A stretch of 48,597 nucleotides of DNA from Bacteroidales bacterium (GCA_017535665.1 JAFXTS010000024.1:1-48597), one strand, 5' to 3'. Positions 37,991 to 44,882 are shown, counted from the first letter of the stretch. Notes: generated by a model not told the origin, from the sequence alone. Made by a program: numbers and translations.

Positions 37991-38026
37991 AAAAAGCCCG
38001 AAGTAATACACTTTGGGCTTTTTTTT
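37991..38026 (+). terminator. Rho-independent terminator after the DUF4328-like gene
   Basis: A hairpin, AAAAAGCCCGAAGT paired with ACTTTGGGCTTTTT through one G-T wobble, with a 5-base loop and a run of eight T. It begins 19 bases after the stop codon. Confidence 0.9.
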
Positions 38027-38039
38027 ATGCAAAAAGAAG

Positions 38040-38071
38040 CCCTCCACAGCATTGAACTATGGAGGGTTTTT
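38040..38071. terminator. Second terminator hairpin, facing DUF1015
   Basis: Stem CCCTCCACAG with CTATGGAGGG, one mismatch, 7-base loop, followed by TTTTT on the plus strand; on the minus strand the stem is followed by CTTCTTTTT. It lies 24 bases beyond the DUF1015 stop on its strand and probably terminates that leftward unit. Confidence 0.75.
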
Positions 38072-38094
38072 AGATAATCCTTGAGTTAGGATGT

Positions 38095-39360
38095 TTAGCA
38101 GAGCTCGTGGATCACGAGGCCGGAGCGGAGTTTCGGCTCGAACCAGGTGGTCTTCGGAGGCATGATGTTGCCGGTGTCGGCAATGTCGATGATCTGCTTC
38201 ATACTGACCGGGTAGAGGGCGAAGGCGACCTTCATTTCACCGCTGTCGACGCGGCGTTTCAGTTCGCCGAGGCCGCGGATGCCGCCCACGAAGTCGATGC
38301 GCTTGTCGGTGCGGAGATCCTTGATACCGAGCACTTTGTCGAGTACGAGGTTGCTGAGGATGGTCACATCCAGCACGCCGATCGGGTCGTTGTTGTCGAA
38401 GGTGCCGGGCTTGGCGTTCATTTTATACCAGTGGCCGTCGAGGTACATGCTGAACTCGTGCAGCTGGGTGGGTTTGTAGATGTCGGTGCCCATATCTTCC
38501 ACGGTGTAGGTTTCGGCTACAGCGGCGAGGAACTGCTCCTTGCTGAGGCCGTTGAGGTCTTTCACCACACGGTTGTAGTCGATGATGTTGAGCTGGTTGT
38601 CGGGGAAGATGACGGTCATGAAGTAGTTGTACTCTTCTTTGCCGGTGTGGTGCGGGTTCTGCTCTTTCTTCTCCTGTCCCACGAGGGCGGCGGCGGCGCT
38701 GCGGTGATGGCCGTCGGCGATGTACATGGCGGGAACCTTGGTGGCGAACAGCTCCACGAGTTCGGCGATCATCGCTTTGTTGTCGATGACCCAGAAGCGG
38801 TGGCCGAAGCCGTCTTCCTTGGCGATGAAGTCATAGATGGGCTTGTTGGCGGTGACGGAGGCAACGATTTCGTCGATGCGGGCCACAGCGGGATAGGCGA
38901 AGAAGACGGGTTCCACGTTGGCGTTGGTGATGCGGACGTGTTTCATACGGTCTTCCTCTTTGTCCTTACGGGTAAGCTCGTGTTTCTTGATGATCTTGTT
39001 GACATAGTCCTCGCTGTAGGCGCAGGCCACGATGCCGTACTGCCATTTGGCGTTGACATCCTTCGGGTTCATGCTCTGGGCATAGACGTAGAGTTTTTCC
39101 TCTTCGTCTTTCACCAGCCAGCCGAGGTCTTTGAACAGGTTGTAGTTCTTGACGACCTGGAGATACACTTCGGGGGAGTGTTCGTCGGTGCCTTCGGGGA
39201 GGTCGATCTCAGCCTTGGTGACGTGCAGGAGGCTGTAGGGGTTGCCGGCAGCTTCTACGCGTGCTTCGGCGGAGTTGAGGACGTCGTACGGACGGGAGGC
39301 CAGTTTTTCGACGATGTCGACGGGTGGCCGGAATCCCTTGAAAGGTTTGATGATACTCAT
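38095..39360 (-). CDS. DUF1015 family protein
   Basis: 421 residues, full length for DUF1015. Characteristic pieces are IIKPFKGFRPPVDIVEKLASRPYDVLN at the N-terminus, NPYSLLHVTKAEIDLP, YIADGHHRSAAA (a strongly conserved histidine motif) and YNYFMTVIFPDNQLNIIDYNRVV. Its biochemical function is not established; the DGHHR motif suggests a bound metal or phosphate and possible enzyme activity. It has its own promoter, and the -7 box lies within one copy of a 34-bp repeat. The opposite strand also carries a long open frame, which I regard as a shadow. Confidence 0.9.
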   Translation of the reverse strand: MSIIKPFKGFRPPVDIVEKLASRPYDVLNSAEARVEAAGNPYSLLHVTKAEIDLPEGTDEHSPEVYLQVVKNYNLFKDLGWLVKDEEEKLYVYAQSMNPKDVNAKWQYGIVACAYSEDYVNKIIKKHELTRKDKEEDRMKHVRITNANVEPVFFAYPAVARIDEIVASVTANKPIYDFIAKEDGFGHRFWVIDNKAMIAELVELFATKVPAMYIADGHHRSAAAALVGQEKKEQNPHHTGKEEYNYFMTVIFPDNQLNIIDYNRVVKDLNGLSKEQFLAAVAETYTVEDMGTDIYKPTQLHEFSMYLDGHWYKMNAKPGTFDNNDPIGVLDVTILSNLVLDKVLGIKDLRTDKRIDFVGGIRGLGELKRRVDSGEMKVAFALYPVSMKQIIDIADTGNIMPPKTTWFEPKLRSGLVIHELC

Positions 39361-39384
39361 AATGGTTAGTTATTTTGTTGGTAA

Positions 39385-39418
39385 TTATTTTCAGCCTGCA
39401 AAGATACTTCTTTTTTGC
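39385..39418. repeat. 34-bp direct repeat, copy 1 (contains the DUF1015 promoter)
   Basis: Starts TTATTTTCAGCCTGC and ends CTTCTTTTTTGC. All 34 bases are identical, in the same orientation, to 40349-40382. It bounds the two-gene cassette on its downstream side. Confidence 0.92.
39399..39406 (-). promoter_or_regulatory. Promoter -7 box for the DUF1015 gene
   Basis: Minus strand reads TATCTTTG followed by CAGGC, an exact TAnnTTTG match, 38 bases ahead of the DUF1015 ATG. Confidence 0.75.
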
Positions 39419-39465
39419 GATTTAGGAAAGGGTTTTTATAGCTTTTGGTGGTGTCTTATTTATAA

Positions 39466-40083
39466 TTATATTCCCTTTTGGACCATCTCCACAAGAGAAT
39501 CTTTTATCTCGTCGTTGGATGGTGGAATGGTAAGAAGGTAATCAACCTCTTCCGTATAGTCCACGTCCTCGAAGTAGCACAATTGGGCGCGGAACATTTT
39601 TTCAGAATAAAGGTCTCCGAAAAGAGTATTGGCACATTCGGATATTTCTTCAATTGAAAAGTGTTCTTTTAGAAGGAAGTACAAGTCAACATAATCTTTC
39701 CATTTTGAACGACGACCGAGAGCGTAAGCTTTCATTGCAGCCAACTGCAAAAGGGATGGAAGTCGAAAATAAGACTCAAACTTTTCTGTCGCCTGCACAG
39801 GAAAAGGGTATTGGAAGAATGTCACTTTGACATCGTTCACAATCAAATTCATCTGCTCTTCCACACGTCGTGTTATTGTACTATGGAAACCTGCCGCTGT
39901 CAGCTTGTCAAGATTCTTTTTGTGATTGATGGCAGATGCTTTGAACATATCAAAGTCGATGGAGCGTCGGTGACCAAGGTAAAGTGCAATAGCTGTGCCC
40001 CCAACAAGGTAGTATTCCCTGCGGAAACCAGCCATTATGGGCAACAATTCCAATTGCTTGTCATTCAGAATCTCCTTGTGCAT
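39466..40083 (-). CDS. AbiEii-type nucleotidyltransferase (putative toxin)
   Basis: 205 residues. The minimal nucleotidyltransferase core is clear: LVGGTAIALYLGHRRSIDFDMF with G28-G29-T30 and the catalytic pair D43 and D45. The downstream LAAMKAYALGRRSKWKDYVDLYFLL segment is conserved in the AbiEii/MenT family. Known members are toxins that add nucleotides to tRNA or other targets in type IV-like toxin-antitoxin or abortive-infection systems; function here is inference. The ATG at 40083 lies inside the upstream partner gene (23-base overlap), which suggests translational coupling. By eye, base composition is clearly more AT-rich than the flanking genes. Confidence 0.83.
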   Translation of the reverse strand: MHKEILNDKQLELLPIMAGFRREYYLVGGTAIALYLGHRRSIDFDMFKASAINHKKNLDKLTAAGFHSTITRRVEEQMNLIVNDVKVTFFQYPFPVQATEKFESYFRLPSLLQLAAMKAYALGRRSKWKDYVDLYFLLKEHFSIEEISECANTLFGDLYSEKMFRAQLCYFEDVDYTEEVDYLLTIPPSNDEIKDSLVEMVQKGI

Positions 40084-40336
40084 ACTTCGATAATAAAAGG
40101 GAGAAGAAGTGATAAATCTCAGGGTAGTAGTTCTCTTTCTGTCTTCCTTTTGCAGAAAAGAACACCTCGGCCACGCGCTTGCCGCCAAGGGCGGATATCA
40201 GATCTTTATAGTCTTCTAACGACCCGTCGTTCAGAATACGCTCCACCAACAGCGCGTCGCTGATGTCCTGCTTCTTGTCTTCTGGCGTGTACCAGAAAAG
40301 GTGGCGGTTCTTCTGGATAATCTGTGCTCGTGTCAT
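40061..40336 (-). CDS. DUF6922-like small protein, putative antitoxin partner
   Basis: 91 residues: MTRAQIIQKNRHLFWYTPEDKK, then ISDALLVERILNDGSLEDYKDLISALG and VAEVFFSAKGRQKENYYPEIYHFFSLLLSKYA. The HLFWY start and the YYPE..HFFSL end are typical of the DUF6922 family, which is regularly encoded directly upstream of AbiEii-like nucleotidyltransferases in Bacteroidota. Probably the cognate antitoxin or regulator. The 3' end overlaps the nucleotidyltransferase gene by 23 bases. The start ATG is 26 bases from the -7 box in repeat copy 2. Confidence 0.8.
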   Translation of the reverse strand: MTRAQIIQKNRHLFWYTPEDKKQDISDALLVERILNDGSLEDYKDLISALGGKRVAEVFFSAKGRQKENYYPEIYHFFSLLLSKYAQGDSE

Positions 40337-40348
40337 TAAGCCATCATT

Positions 40349-40382
40349 TTATTTTCAGCCTGCAAAGATACTTCTTTTTTGC
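40349..40382. repeat. 34-bp direct repeat, copy 2 (contains the cassette promoter)
   Basis: Identical to 39385-39418 over 34 bases; the repeat spacing is 964 bases. It lies between the 3' end of the NhaC gene and the first gene of the cassette. Confidence 0.92.
40363..40370 (-). promoter_or_regulatory. Promoter -7 box for the DUF6922/AbiEii cassette
   Basis: Minus strand reads TATCTTTG followed by CAGGC, inside repeat copy 2. A TTG about 16 bases upstream could act as the -33 element. Confidence 0.7.
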
Positions 40383-40401
40383 AAAACAAGGAGTTTAAAT
40401 T

Positions 40402-41865
40402 TCAGCCTTTTCTGTCGGTTTTTTCTTCCTCATTGTCCTCCCTTCGGAAAATCTTATACCCCAGCATCGCCACCGTGATGGACATCAGCGGGGAAATGAT
40501 GTTGAAAAAGCAGTAGGGGAGATATGCGATGGTGGGCACGTGAAGCACCAACGACTGCGTCATACCGCAGGTGTTCCACGGCACAAGCACCGACGTGACG
40601 GTGGCCGAGTCTTCGGTGGAACGGCTCAGCAAGCGGCCTTCGAAGCCTTTTTCTTTGTATAATTTCTTGAAGATGTTGCCCGTCAGCACGATGCTGAGGT
40701 ACTGGTCGCCGGTGACCATGTTGGAGAAAAGTCCTGTGCCCACCGTGGCCGACACCAACGAGCGCCGCCCGCTGATGCCTCGCGCCAGTGCGGAGGTGAT
40801 GCTCTGTATCATGCCGGCACCCGCCAGCACCCCGCCGAAAGTGGCGGCGCAGAAAATCAGGAAGACGGTGCTTAGCATCCCGCGCATCCCGCGTGTCTGC
40901 ACCAGTCCGTTGAGTACCTCGTTGCCCGTATCGAGCGACGTGCTGCTGTAGTAGGTGACCATCAGTCCGCGGAAACCGCTGCCCTCGCCGACCTGCGCCA
41001 CGATGTCGGGCTGCACGAACAGCATCACGATACCGGCGATCAGCGCCGACAGGAACAGCACGATGGCCGCCGGCATCTTCAGGGCGATCAGAACTCCCGC
41101 CGCCACCGGCACCAACAGTAGCCACGGACTGATGACGAAGACATTCTGCAAACCTTCAGCGAAAATAGCAGATTGCGAACCTCCATCATTCTTGTGTAAC
41201 AAACTGACCACCAAGAAAATAATCAGTGTGATGACGAATGAGGGTACTGTGGTGATGAGCATGTAGCGGATGTGCTTGAACAGCGGCACCTCGCCGACGG
41301 AAGAGGCCAGCACTGTGGTGTCGGAGAGCGGTGAAATCTTGTCGCCGAAGTAGGCTCCCGATATGATGGCGCCGGCCGTCCATCCCATCGAGTAGCCGTG
41401 TGCCGTGCCGATGCCCATCAGGGCGATGCCGATGGTGGCCACGGTGGTCCACGAGCTGCCGGTGACCAACGACACCAGTGCACAGAGCAGGCAGGTGATG
41501 AAGAGGAATACCGACGGGCTGACAATCTTCATGCCGTAGTAAATCATGGTGGGCACCACGCCGCTTAGCATCCAACTGCCCGACACGGCTCCGATGAGGA
41601 AAAGGATAACTATAGCGATGCCTACTGTCTTGATATTCTGAACGATAGCTTCTTCAATGCTCTTCCAAGGCACTTTGTAGCCGACCATGGCAATCATAAC
41701 CCCGACCGCCGAGGCGAAGAGTAGGACGGTCTGGCTGGCGCCGTCAAGGGCGTCTGAGCCAAAGATGCTGATCACGACAATTTGTAGCGCAACCAAGGCC
41801 ACAAAAGGTATCAGGGCTATTAGCCAATGGATGTGGGGAAGGGGAGTGGGGGTGTGATGTTCCAT
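40402..41865 (-). CDS. nhaC: NhaC family Na+/H+ antiporter
   Basis: 487 residues from ATG 41865 (MEHHTPTPLPHIHWLIALIPF), with about 11-12 membrane segments. NhaC-type blocks include YKVPWKSIEEAIVQNI, LIGAVSGSWMLSGVVPTMIYYG, VTGSSWTTVATIGIALMGIG, SGAYFGDKISPLSDTTVLASS and a late STVLVPWNTCG-like segment (TSVLVPWNTCGM). The GDKISPLSDTT stretch is diagnostic of NhaC. It should exchange sodium for protons across the inner membrane; the metabolite-exchange NhaC relatives cannot be excluded. The frame stays open upstream of the ATG, but that part runs through the promoter and the methyltransferase gene and is not protein-like. Confidence 0.92.
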   Translation of the reverse strand: MEHHTPTPLPHIHWLIALIPFVALVALQIVVISIFGSDALDGASQTVLLFASAVGVMIAMVGYKVPWKSIEEAIVQNIKTVGIAIVILFLIGAVSGSWMLSGVVPTMIYYGMKIVSPSVFLFITCLLCALVSLVTGSSWTTVATIGIALMGIGTAHGYSMGWTAGAIISGAYFGDKISPLSDTTVLASSVGEVPLFKHIRYMLITTVPSFVITLIIFLVVSLLHKNDGGSQSAIFAEGLQNVFVISPWLLLVPVAAGVLIALKMPAAIVLFLSALIAGIVMLFVQPDIVAQVGEGSGFRGLMVTYYSSTSLDTGNEVLNGLVQTRGMRGMLSTVFLIFCAATFGGVLAGAGMIQSITSALARGISGRRSLVSATVGTGLFSNMVTGDQYLSIVLTGNIFKKLYKEKGFEGRLLSRSTEDSATVTSVLVPWNTCGMTQSLVLHVPTIAYLPYCFFNIISPLMSITVAMLGYKIFRREDNEEEKTDRKG

Positions 41866-41893
41866 AGGAGGCGACGGCGAAAAATGTCGGTTG

Positions 41894-41901
41894 CAAAGAT
41901 A
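41894..41901 (-). promoter_or_regulatory. Promoter -7 box for nhaC
   Basis: Minus strand reads TATCTTTG followed by CAACC, 28 bases upstream of ATG 41865. The surrounding ~27 bases strongly resemble the 34-bp repeats at 39385 and 40349, with a few differences. Confidence 0.72.
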
Positions 41902-41942
41902 GTTCTTTTTTGTGATTTCTGCGGAAGAATTTTGCGGCTGTT

Positions 41943-42905
41943 TTATTTTCGCTGTGCCGGCGCACTCTTCTTCTGTTCCGCGAGGGTGTTGCGCTCCCAG
42001 AACACGCCGTCGGCGTAGCCCTGGATGGCGGTGTCGTGGTCGGCGGCAAGGATGCGCTTGGCTGCCCAGAGGCAATATTCTTCGTTGATTTCCACGCCGA
42101 TATAGTGTCGTCCTAACTTCTTGGCCACCACGGGGGCGGTGCCGCTGCCCATGAACGGGTCGAACACGAGGTCGCCGGGCTTCGACGAGGCGAGGATGAG
42201 TTTCGCGTACAGTTTTTCGGGTTTTTGGGTGGGATGGTCGGTGTTTTCGGGCATCGACCAGAACGGGACGCTGATGTCGTCCCAGAAGTTGGAGGGGTGA
42301 GTAAGGCGGTAGTTGCCACCGGCGCTCTCGGTCCAGTCTTTAGGTTTGCCGTTCTCTCGGTACGGCGCCATCACCCGACGTTTGACCTTCACGGCCTCCA
42401 CATCGAAATGGTAGTTTTTGGGATCTTTCACGCCGAACCAGATGTCCTCCATGGCGTTTTTCCAGTTGGCCGCTGCCCCACGTCCCTTTTCGCGCTGCCA
42501 GGTGATGCGGTTCAGCACGGTAAGTTCCTCTTCCATCACCCGTTGCAGTGCGGAGGTGCATTTCCAGTCGCCGCACAAGTAGAGGCTGCCGTCGGGTTTG
42601 AGTTTTTGGCAGACTTTGGGAAACCAGCTGCGCAGGTACTCCTCGTAGGCCTGTTCGGAGCGGGCGGCGAAGGTGCGGCCGTGGAAGTCTTTGGTGAGGT
42701 TGTAGGGCGGGTCGATGATGACGAGGTCGGCGATGCCGTCGGGCAACCGGTCGATGACCGCCAACAGGTCGGCGCAGATCAGCAGGTCGCTGGCCTTGCG
42801 GTGGGCGGAGAGATTGTGGGCTGTGGTCAGCAGCGGCAGCAGCATTGGCTTCTCTTCAGCGCTGACGGTGAGGGTTCGGTTGCGGGGGGCTTTGTGCGGG
42901 GGCAT
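41943..42905 (-). CDS. Orphan site-specific DNA methyltransferase (N6-adenine, DPPY type)
   Basis: 320 residues. The catalytic motif IV VIIDPPYNL has DPPY at 65-68, ahead of the SAM-binding motif LVFDPFMGSGTAPVVAKKLGRHYIGVEI near residue 245, which is the order of beta-class amino-methyltransferases. HPTQKPEKLYAKLI precedes motif I as expected. DPPY favours N6-adenine methylation. There is no restriction endonuclease or specificity subunit next to it, so it looks like a solitary methylase with a regulatory or protective role. It lies after the terminator of the rpmG unit and before nhaC, in the same direction. The recognition site is unknown. Confidence 0.88.
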   Translation of the reverse strand: MPPHKAPRNRTLTVSAEEKPMLLPLLTTAHNLSAHRKASDLLICADLLAVIDRLPDGIADLVIIDPPYNLTKDFHGRTFAARSEQAYEEYLRSWFPKVCQKLKPDGSLYLCGDWKCTSALQRVMEEELTVLNRITWQREKGRGAAANWKNAMEDIWFGVKDPKNYHFDVEAVKVKRRVMAPYRENGKPKDWTESAGGNYRLTHPSNFWDDISVPFWSMPENTDHPTQKPEKLYAKLILASSKPGDLVFDPFMGSGTAPVVAKKLGRHYIGVEINEEYCLWAAKRILAADHDTAIQGYADGVFWERNTLAEQKKSAPAQRK

Positions 42906-42919
42906 GATTGGGATAGTTT

Positions 42920-42950
42920 AAAAAGGAAAAGCCGCACTTCTCAGTGCAGC
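42920..42950 (-). terminator. Terminator of the rpmG-DUF4295 unit
   Basis: Minus-strand stem GCTGCACT/AGTGCGGC with a 4-base loop (GAGA), followed by TTTTCCTTTTT. It lies between the DUF4295 stop and the methyltransferase ATG. Confidence 0.8.
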
Positions 42951-42976
42951 TCTTCCCAACGCCATGAAAAAAAATA

Positions 42977-43132
42977 TTACTTTTTGGATAAAAAGTCTTT
43001 AACTTGGGTGGATTCGACGATTGCCTCTTTGAATGTGTAGGCACCCGTCTTCGGTGAGCGTTCCATACGGATAACACGCGTATAGGTAACACCACCTTCT
43101 TTCTTCAATGTTGCAACAACTTTCTTTGCCAT
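42977..43132 (-). CDS. DUF4295 small basic protein
   Basis: 51 residues: it opens MAKKVVATLKKEGG, continues SPKTGAYTFKEAIV and ends VKDFLSKK. This is the Bacteroidota-specific DUF4295 family, regularly encoded beside ribosomal proteins L28 and L33 and so suspected to be a ribosome-associated component, though this is an inference from gene order. The start is 18 bases after the rpmG stop. Confidence 0.9.
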   Translation of the reverse strand: MAKKVVATLKKEGGVTYTRVIRMERSPKTGAYTFKEAIVESTQVKDFLSKK

Positions 43133-43150
43133 CTCTTACAGGTATTTAGG

Positions 43151-43339
43151 TTATTTAACTTCTTTGTGAACGGTTACGCGCTTCAGATACGGATTGTATT
43201 TCTTCAGCTCTAATCTCTCAGGCGTGTTCTTGCGGTTCTTCGTGGTGATGTATCTTGACATCCCCGGTACGCCGCTGGCCTTCTGCTCGGTGCACTCCAA
43301 AATCACTTGTTGACGTGCTTCTTTGTTTTTCTTTGCCAT
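43151..43339 (-). CDS. rpmG: 50S ribosomal protein L33
   Basis: 62 residues: starts [20 protein letters not shown], with [25 protein letters not shown] in the second half, which is the L33 signature. It has only one cysteine of the possible zinc-binding set, so it is the zinc-free form. In most Bacteroidota rpmB (L28) precedes it; here the preceding 240 bases are non-coding, so rpmB must be elsewhere. Confidence 0.97.
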   Translation of the reverse strand: MAKKNKEARQQVILECTEQKASGVPGMSRYITTKNRKNTPERLELKKYNPYLKRVTVHKEVK

Positions 43340-43384
43340 TTCTTTACTTTTTTTTGCTTCTTTTTTGTCTCAAAAAATCGGCTG

Positions 43385-43392
43385 CAAAATTA
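43385..43392 (-). promoter_or_regulatory. Promoter -7 box for rpmG-DUF4295
   Basis: Minus strand reads TAATTTTG followed by CAGCC, matching TAnnTTTG, 46 bases upstream of the rpmG ATG. Confidence 0.7.
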
Positions 43393-43531
43393 CAACTTTT
43401 TTTTGAATTGGTGGCAGTTGCTGACTTTTTTTTCAAAAAATTATAAACAATTGTTAGTAAGTAGTGTAATATTTTGATTATTAGTATTTTATAAAAATAT
43501 CTTTAAAAATTCATTTTTCATAAAAATCCCG

Positions 43532-43539
43532 TATTTTTG
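43532..43539 (+). promoter_or_regulatory. Promoter -7 box for the DUF3127-porX gene run
   Basis: TATTTTTG followed by CAAG matches TAnnTTTG, 42 bases ahead of ATG 43582. An in-frame TTG inside the box is not the start. Confidence 0.7.
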
Positions 43540-43581
43540 CAAGTTCAAAATATTAAGTCGAAATTATATAAATATAGTACT

Positions 43582-44073
43582 ATGGAATTACAAATTGAAG
43601 GAAAGCTGCTTCAAAAACTTGACGTGGAGAGCGGCACCAGCGCCAGAGGCGAATGGAAGAAACAGAACTTTATCATCGAAACTGTGGAGCAATATCCGCG
43701 CAAAATCTGCATCGCTGCATGGACGAACAGCATCCCGATTCTCGACACTTTCCAGCCGGGAGAGATGATGCTCGTGTCGGTGAGCATCGAGTCGCGTGAG
43801 TTCAACGGCAAATGGTACACCGATGTGCGTGCATGGCGCATTGATCGCCCCGGCCAGATGCAACAGCCCCAGATGCAGCAGCCCTATGGCCAACCGATGC
43901 AACAGCCCTATGGTCAGCCGATGCAGCAACCTTATGCTCAGCCGATGCAGCAGCCCTATGCACAGCCTGCCCAGCAGCCCTACGCACAGCCGGGCAACAT
44001 GCCCCAGCAGTCGAACCAGTTTCCGGATCCGCAGTTCCAACCTGGCACCGACACCAACGACCTGCCTTTCTAA
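43582..44073 (+). CDS. DUF3127 OB-fold-like protein with an SSB-type acidic tail
   Basis: 163 residues. The first ~90 residues are the DUF3127 domain: MELQIEGKLLQKLDVESGTSARGEWKKQNFIIET and on to ESREFNGKWYTDVRAWRI, a small all-beta pattern like an OB fold. A low-complexity linker follows, with five copies of an eight-residue unit QQPYGQPM/QQPYAQPx at 99-138. The protein then ends in DTNDLPF. This arrangement of OB fold, Q/P-rich linker and a D-x-LPF tip is the one used by single-stranded DNA-binding proteins to recruit partners. DUF3127 function is not established, so the nucleic-acid role is an inference. First gene of a six-gene run. Confidence 0.88.
   Translation: MELQIEGKLLQKLDVESGTSARGEWKKQNFIIETVEQYPRKICIAAWTNSIPILDTFQPGEMMLVSVSIESREFNGKWYTDVRAWRIDRPGQMQQPQMQQPYGQPMQQPYGQPMQQPYAQPMQQPYAQPAQQPYAQPGNMPQQSNQFPDPQFQPGTDTNDLPF
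43876..43995 (+). repeat. Five in-frame 24-bp repeats encoding the Q/P-rich linker
   Basis: Five tandem units of 24 bases, each encoding QQPYGQPM or a close variant with A for G. Unit number may vary between strains because such repeats slip readily. Confidence 0.9.
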
Positions 44074-44082
44074 CCTGTTGCC

Positions 44083-44880
44083 ATGTACGGAGTTGCTAAC
44101 TTATCGGTTCTGAACCTGCGGGCTGAACCCTCGCACCGTTCCGAATTGGTGTCGCAGATGCTCTTCGGCGACGCTTACTCCGTTGTGGAGGAAACCCCCG
44201 ACTGGCTCAAAGTGCGCACCTGCGACTGTGGCTACGAGGGGTGGATCAGCCGCCGGCAGCATAACCCCTTGCATGATAAGGATGTGGAGGACTACCTCGC
44301 TGCCGACAAGTATGTTGTGAAGGATTTGTTGCTGATAATCAACACTTTTGAGAAAAATATCAGCTTCCCGATCTTTATCGGTTCCTCCTTCCCGTATCCC
44401 AAAGATGGCATTCTGATACTGGGCAATTCTATCTTCATGGTGAATCTTCCGGAAGAGAAGCCAGTTCCTGCGTCTCAGGGACTTTCACCCCTGCAGGTGA
44501 AGCTCATGCAGTTTGCTGCCGCCTTTTTGAATGCGCCCTACCTGTGGGGCGGACGCACGCCGGCCGGCATCGACTGCTCCGGCTTTTCGCAGCTGGCGTA
44601 TAAAAGTGTCGGCATCGCCCTCCCGCGTGATGCTTCGCAGCAGGTGGAAGGCGGCATGCCCGTCGATTTTGTCGAGGAAGCCCAGATCGGCGACCTCGCC
44701 TTCTTCGGCTCCACCGCCGAATCGGAAACCATTACCCATGTCGGCATCGTGTGCGGCCAAAACCAGATCATCCATTCCAGCGGCAAGGTGCGTATCGACA
44801 CCCTCGATTCCACCGGCATCTTCTGCAACGAAGAGGGCCGTTATACCCATTTTCTACGAATTATTAAAAGAGTAATGTAG
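44083..44880 (+). CDS. NlpC/P60 cysteine peptidase with SH3-like domains
   Basis: 265 residues. A bacterial SH3-like domain at about 3-60 (NLSVLNLRAEPSHRSELVSQ, WLKVRTCDCGYEGWI) and a second SH3-like stretch precede an NlpC/P60 domain from about 135. The catalytic triad is visible: C165 in GIDCSGFSQ, H219 in ETITHVGIV, and H231 in QIIHSSGK. Such enzymes cut the bond between D-Glu and the diamino acid in peptidoglycan stem peptides. No signal peptide is present, so it probably acts in the cytoplasm on imported muropeptides, as YkfC-like enzymes do. It begins 9 bases after the DUF3127 gene. Confidence 0.92.
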   Translation: MYGVANLSVLNLRAEPSHRSELVSQMLFGDAYSVVEETPDWLKVRTCDCGYEGWISRRQHNPLHDKDVEDYLAADKYVVKDLLLIINTFEKNISFPIFIGSSFPYPKDGILILGNSIFMVNLPEEKPVPASQGLSPLQVKLMQFAAAFLNAPYLWGGRTPAGIDCSGFSQLAYKSVGIALPRDASQQVEGGMPVDFVEEAQIGDLAFFGSTAESETITHVGIVCGQNQIIHSSGKVRIDTLDSTGIFCNEEGRYTHFLRIIKRVM

Positions 44881-44882
44881 CC

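Noticed and set aside
38107..39369. 420-codon open frame on the plus strand opposite DUF1015
   Set aside because: It lies almost entirely antisense to a full-length conserved protein. Its translation is a low-complexity string of V, G, E, D and H with no family likeness, as expected from the complement of a GC-rich gene.
40084..40188. 35-residue N-terminal extension of the nucleotidyltransferase
   Set aside because: It overlaps the conserved end of the DUF6922-like gene in another frame and is not protein-like; the ATG at 40083 gives the normal family start.
41866..42075. 70-codon N-terminal extension of the NhaC antiporter
   Set aside because: The extension would be encoded by the nhaC promoter and the 3' end of the methyltransferase gene and is rich in R, H and P. 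The family N-terminus fits the ATG at 41865.
43876..43995. Regular 24-bp repeats as a possible CRISPR array
   Set aside because: The units are contiguous with no unique spacers and encode an in-frame Q/P-rich linker.
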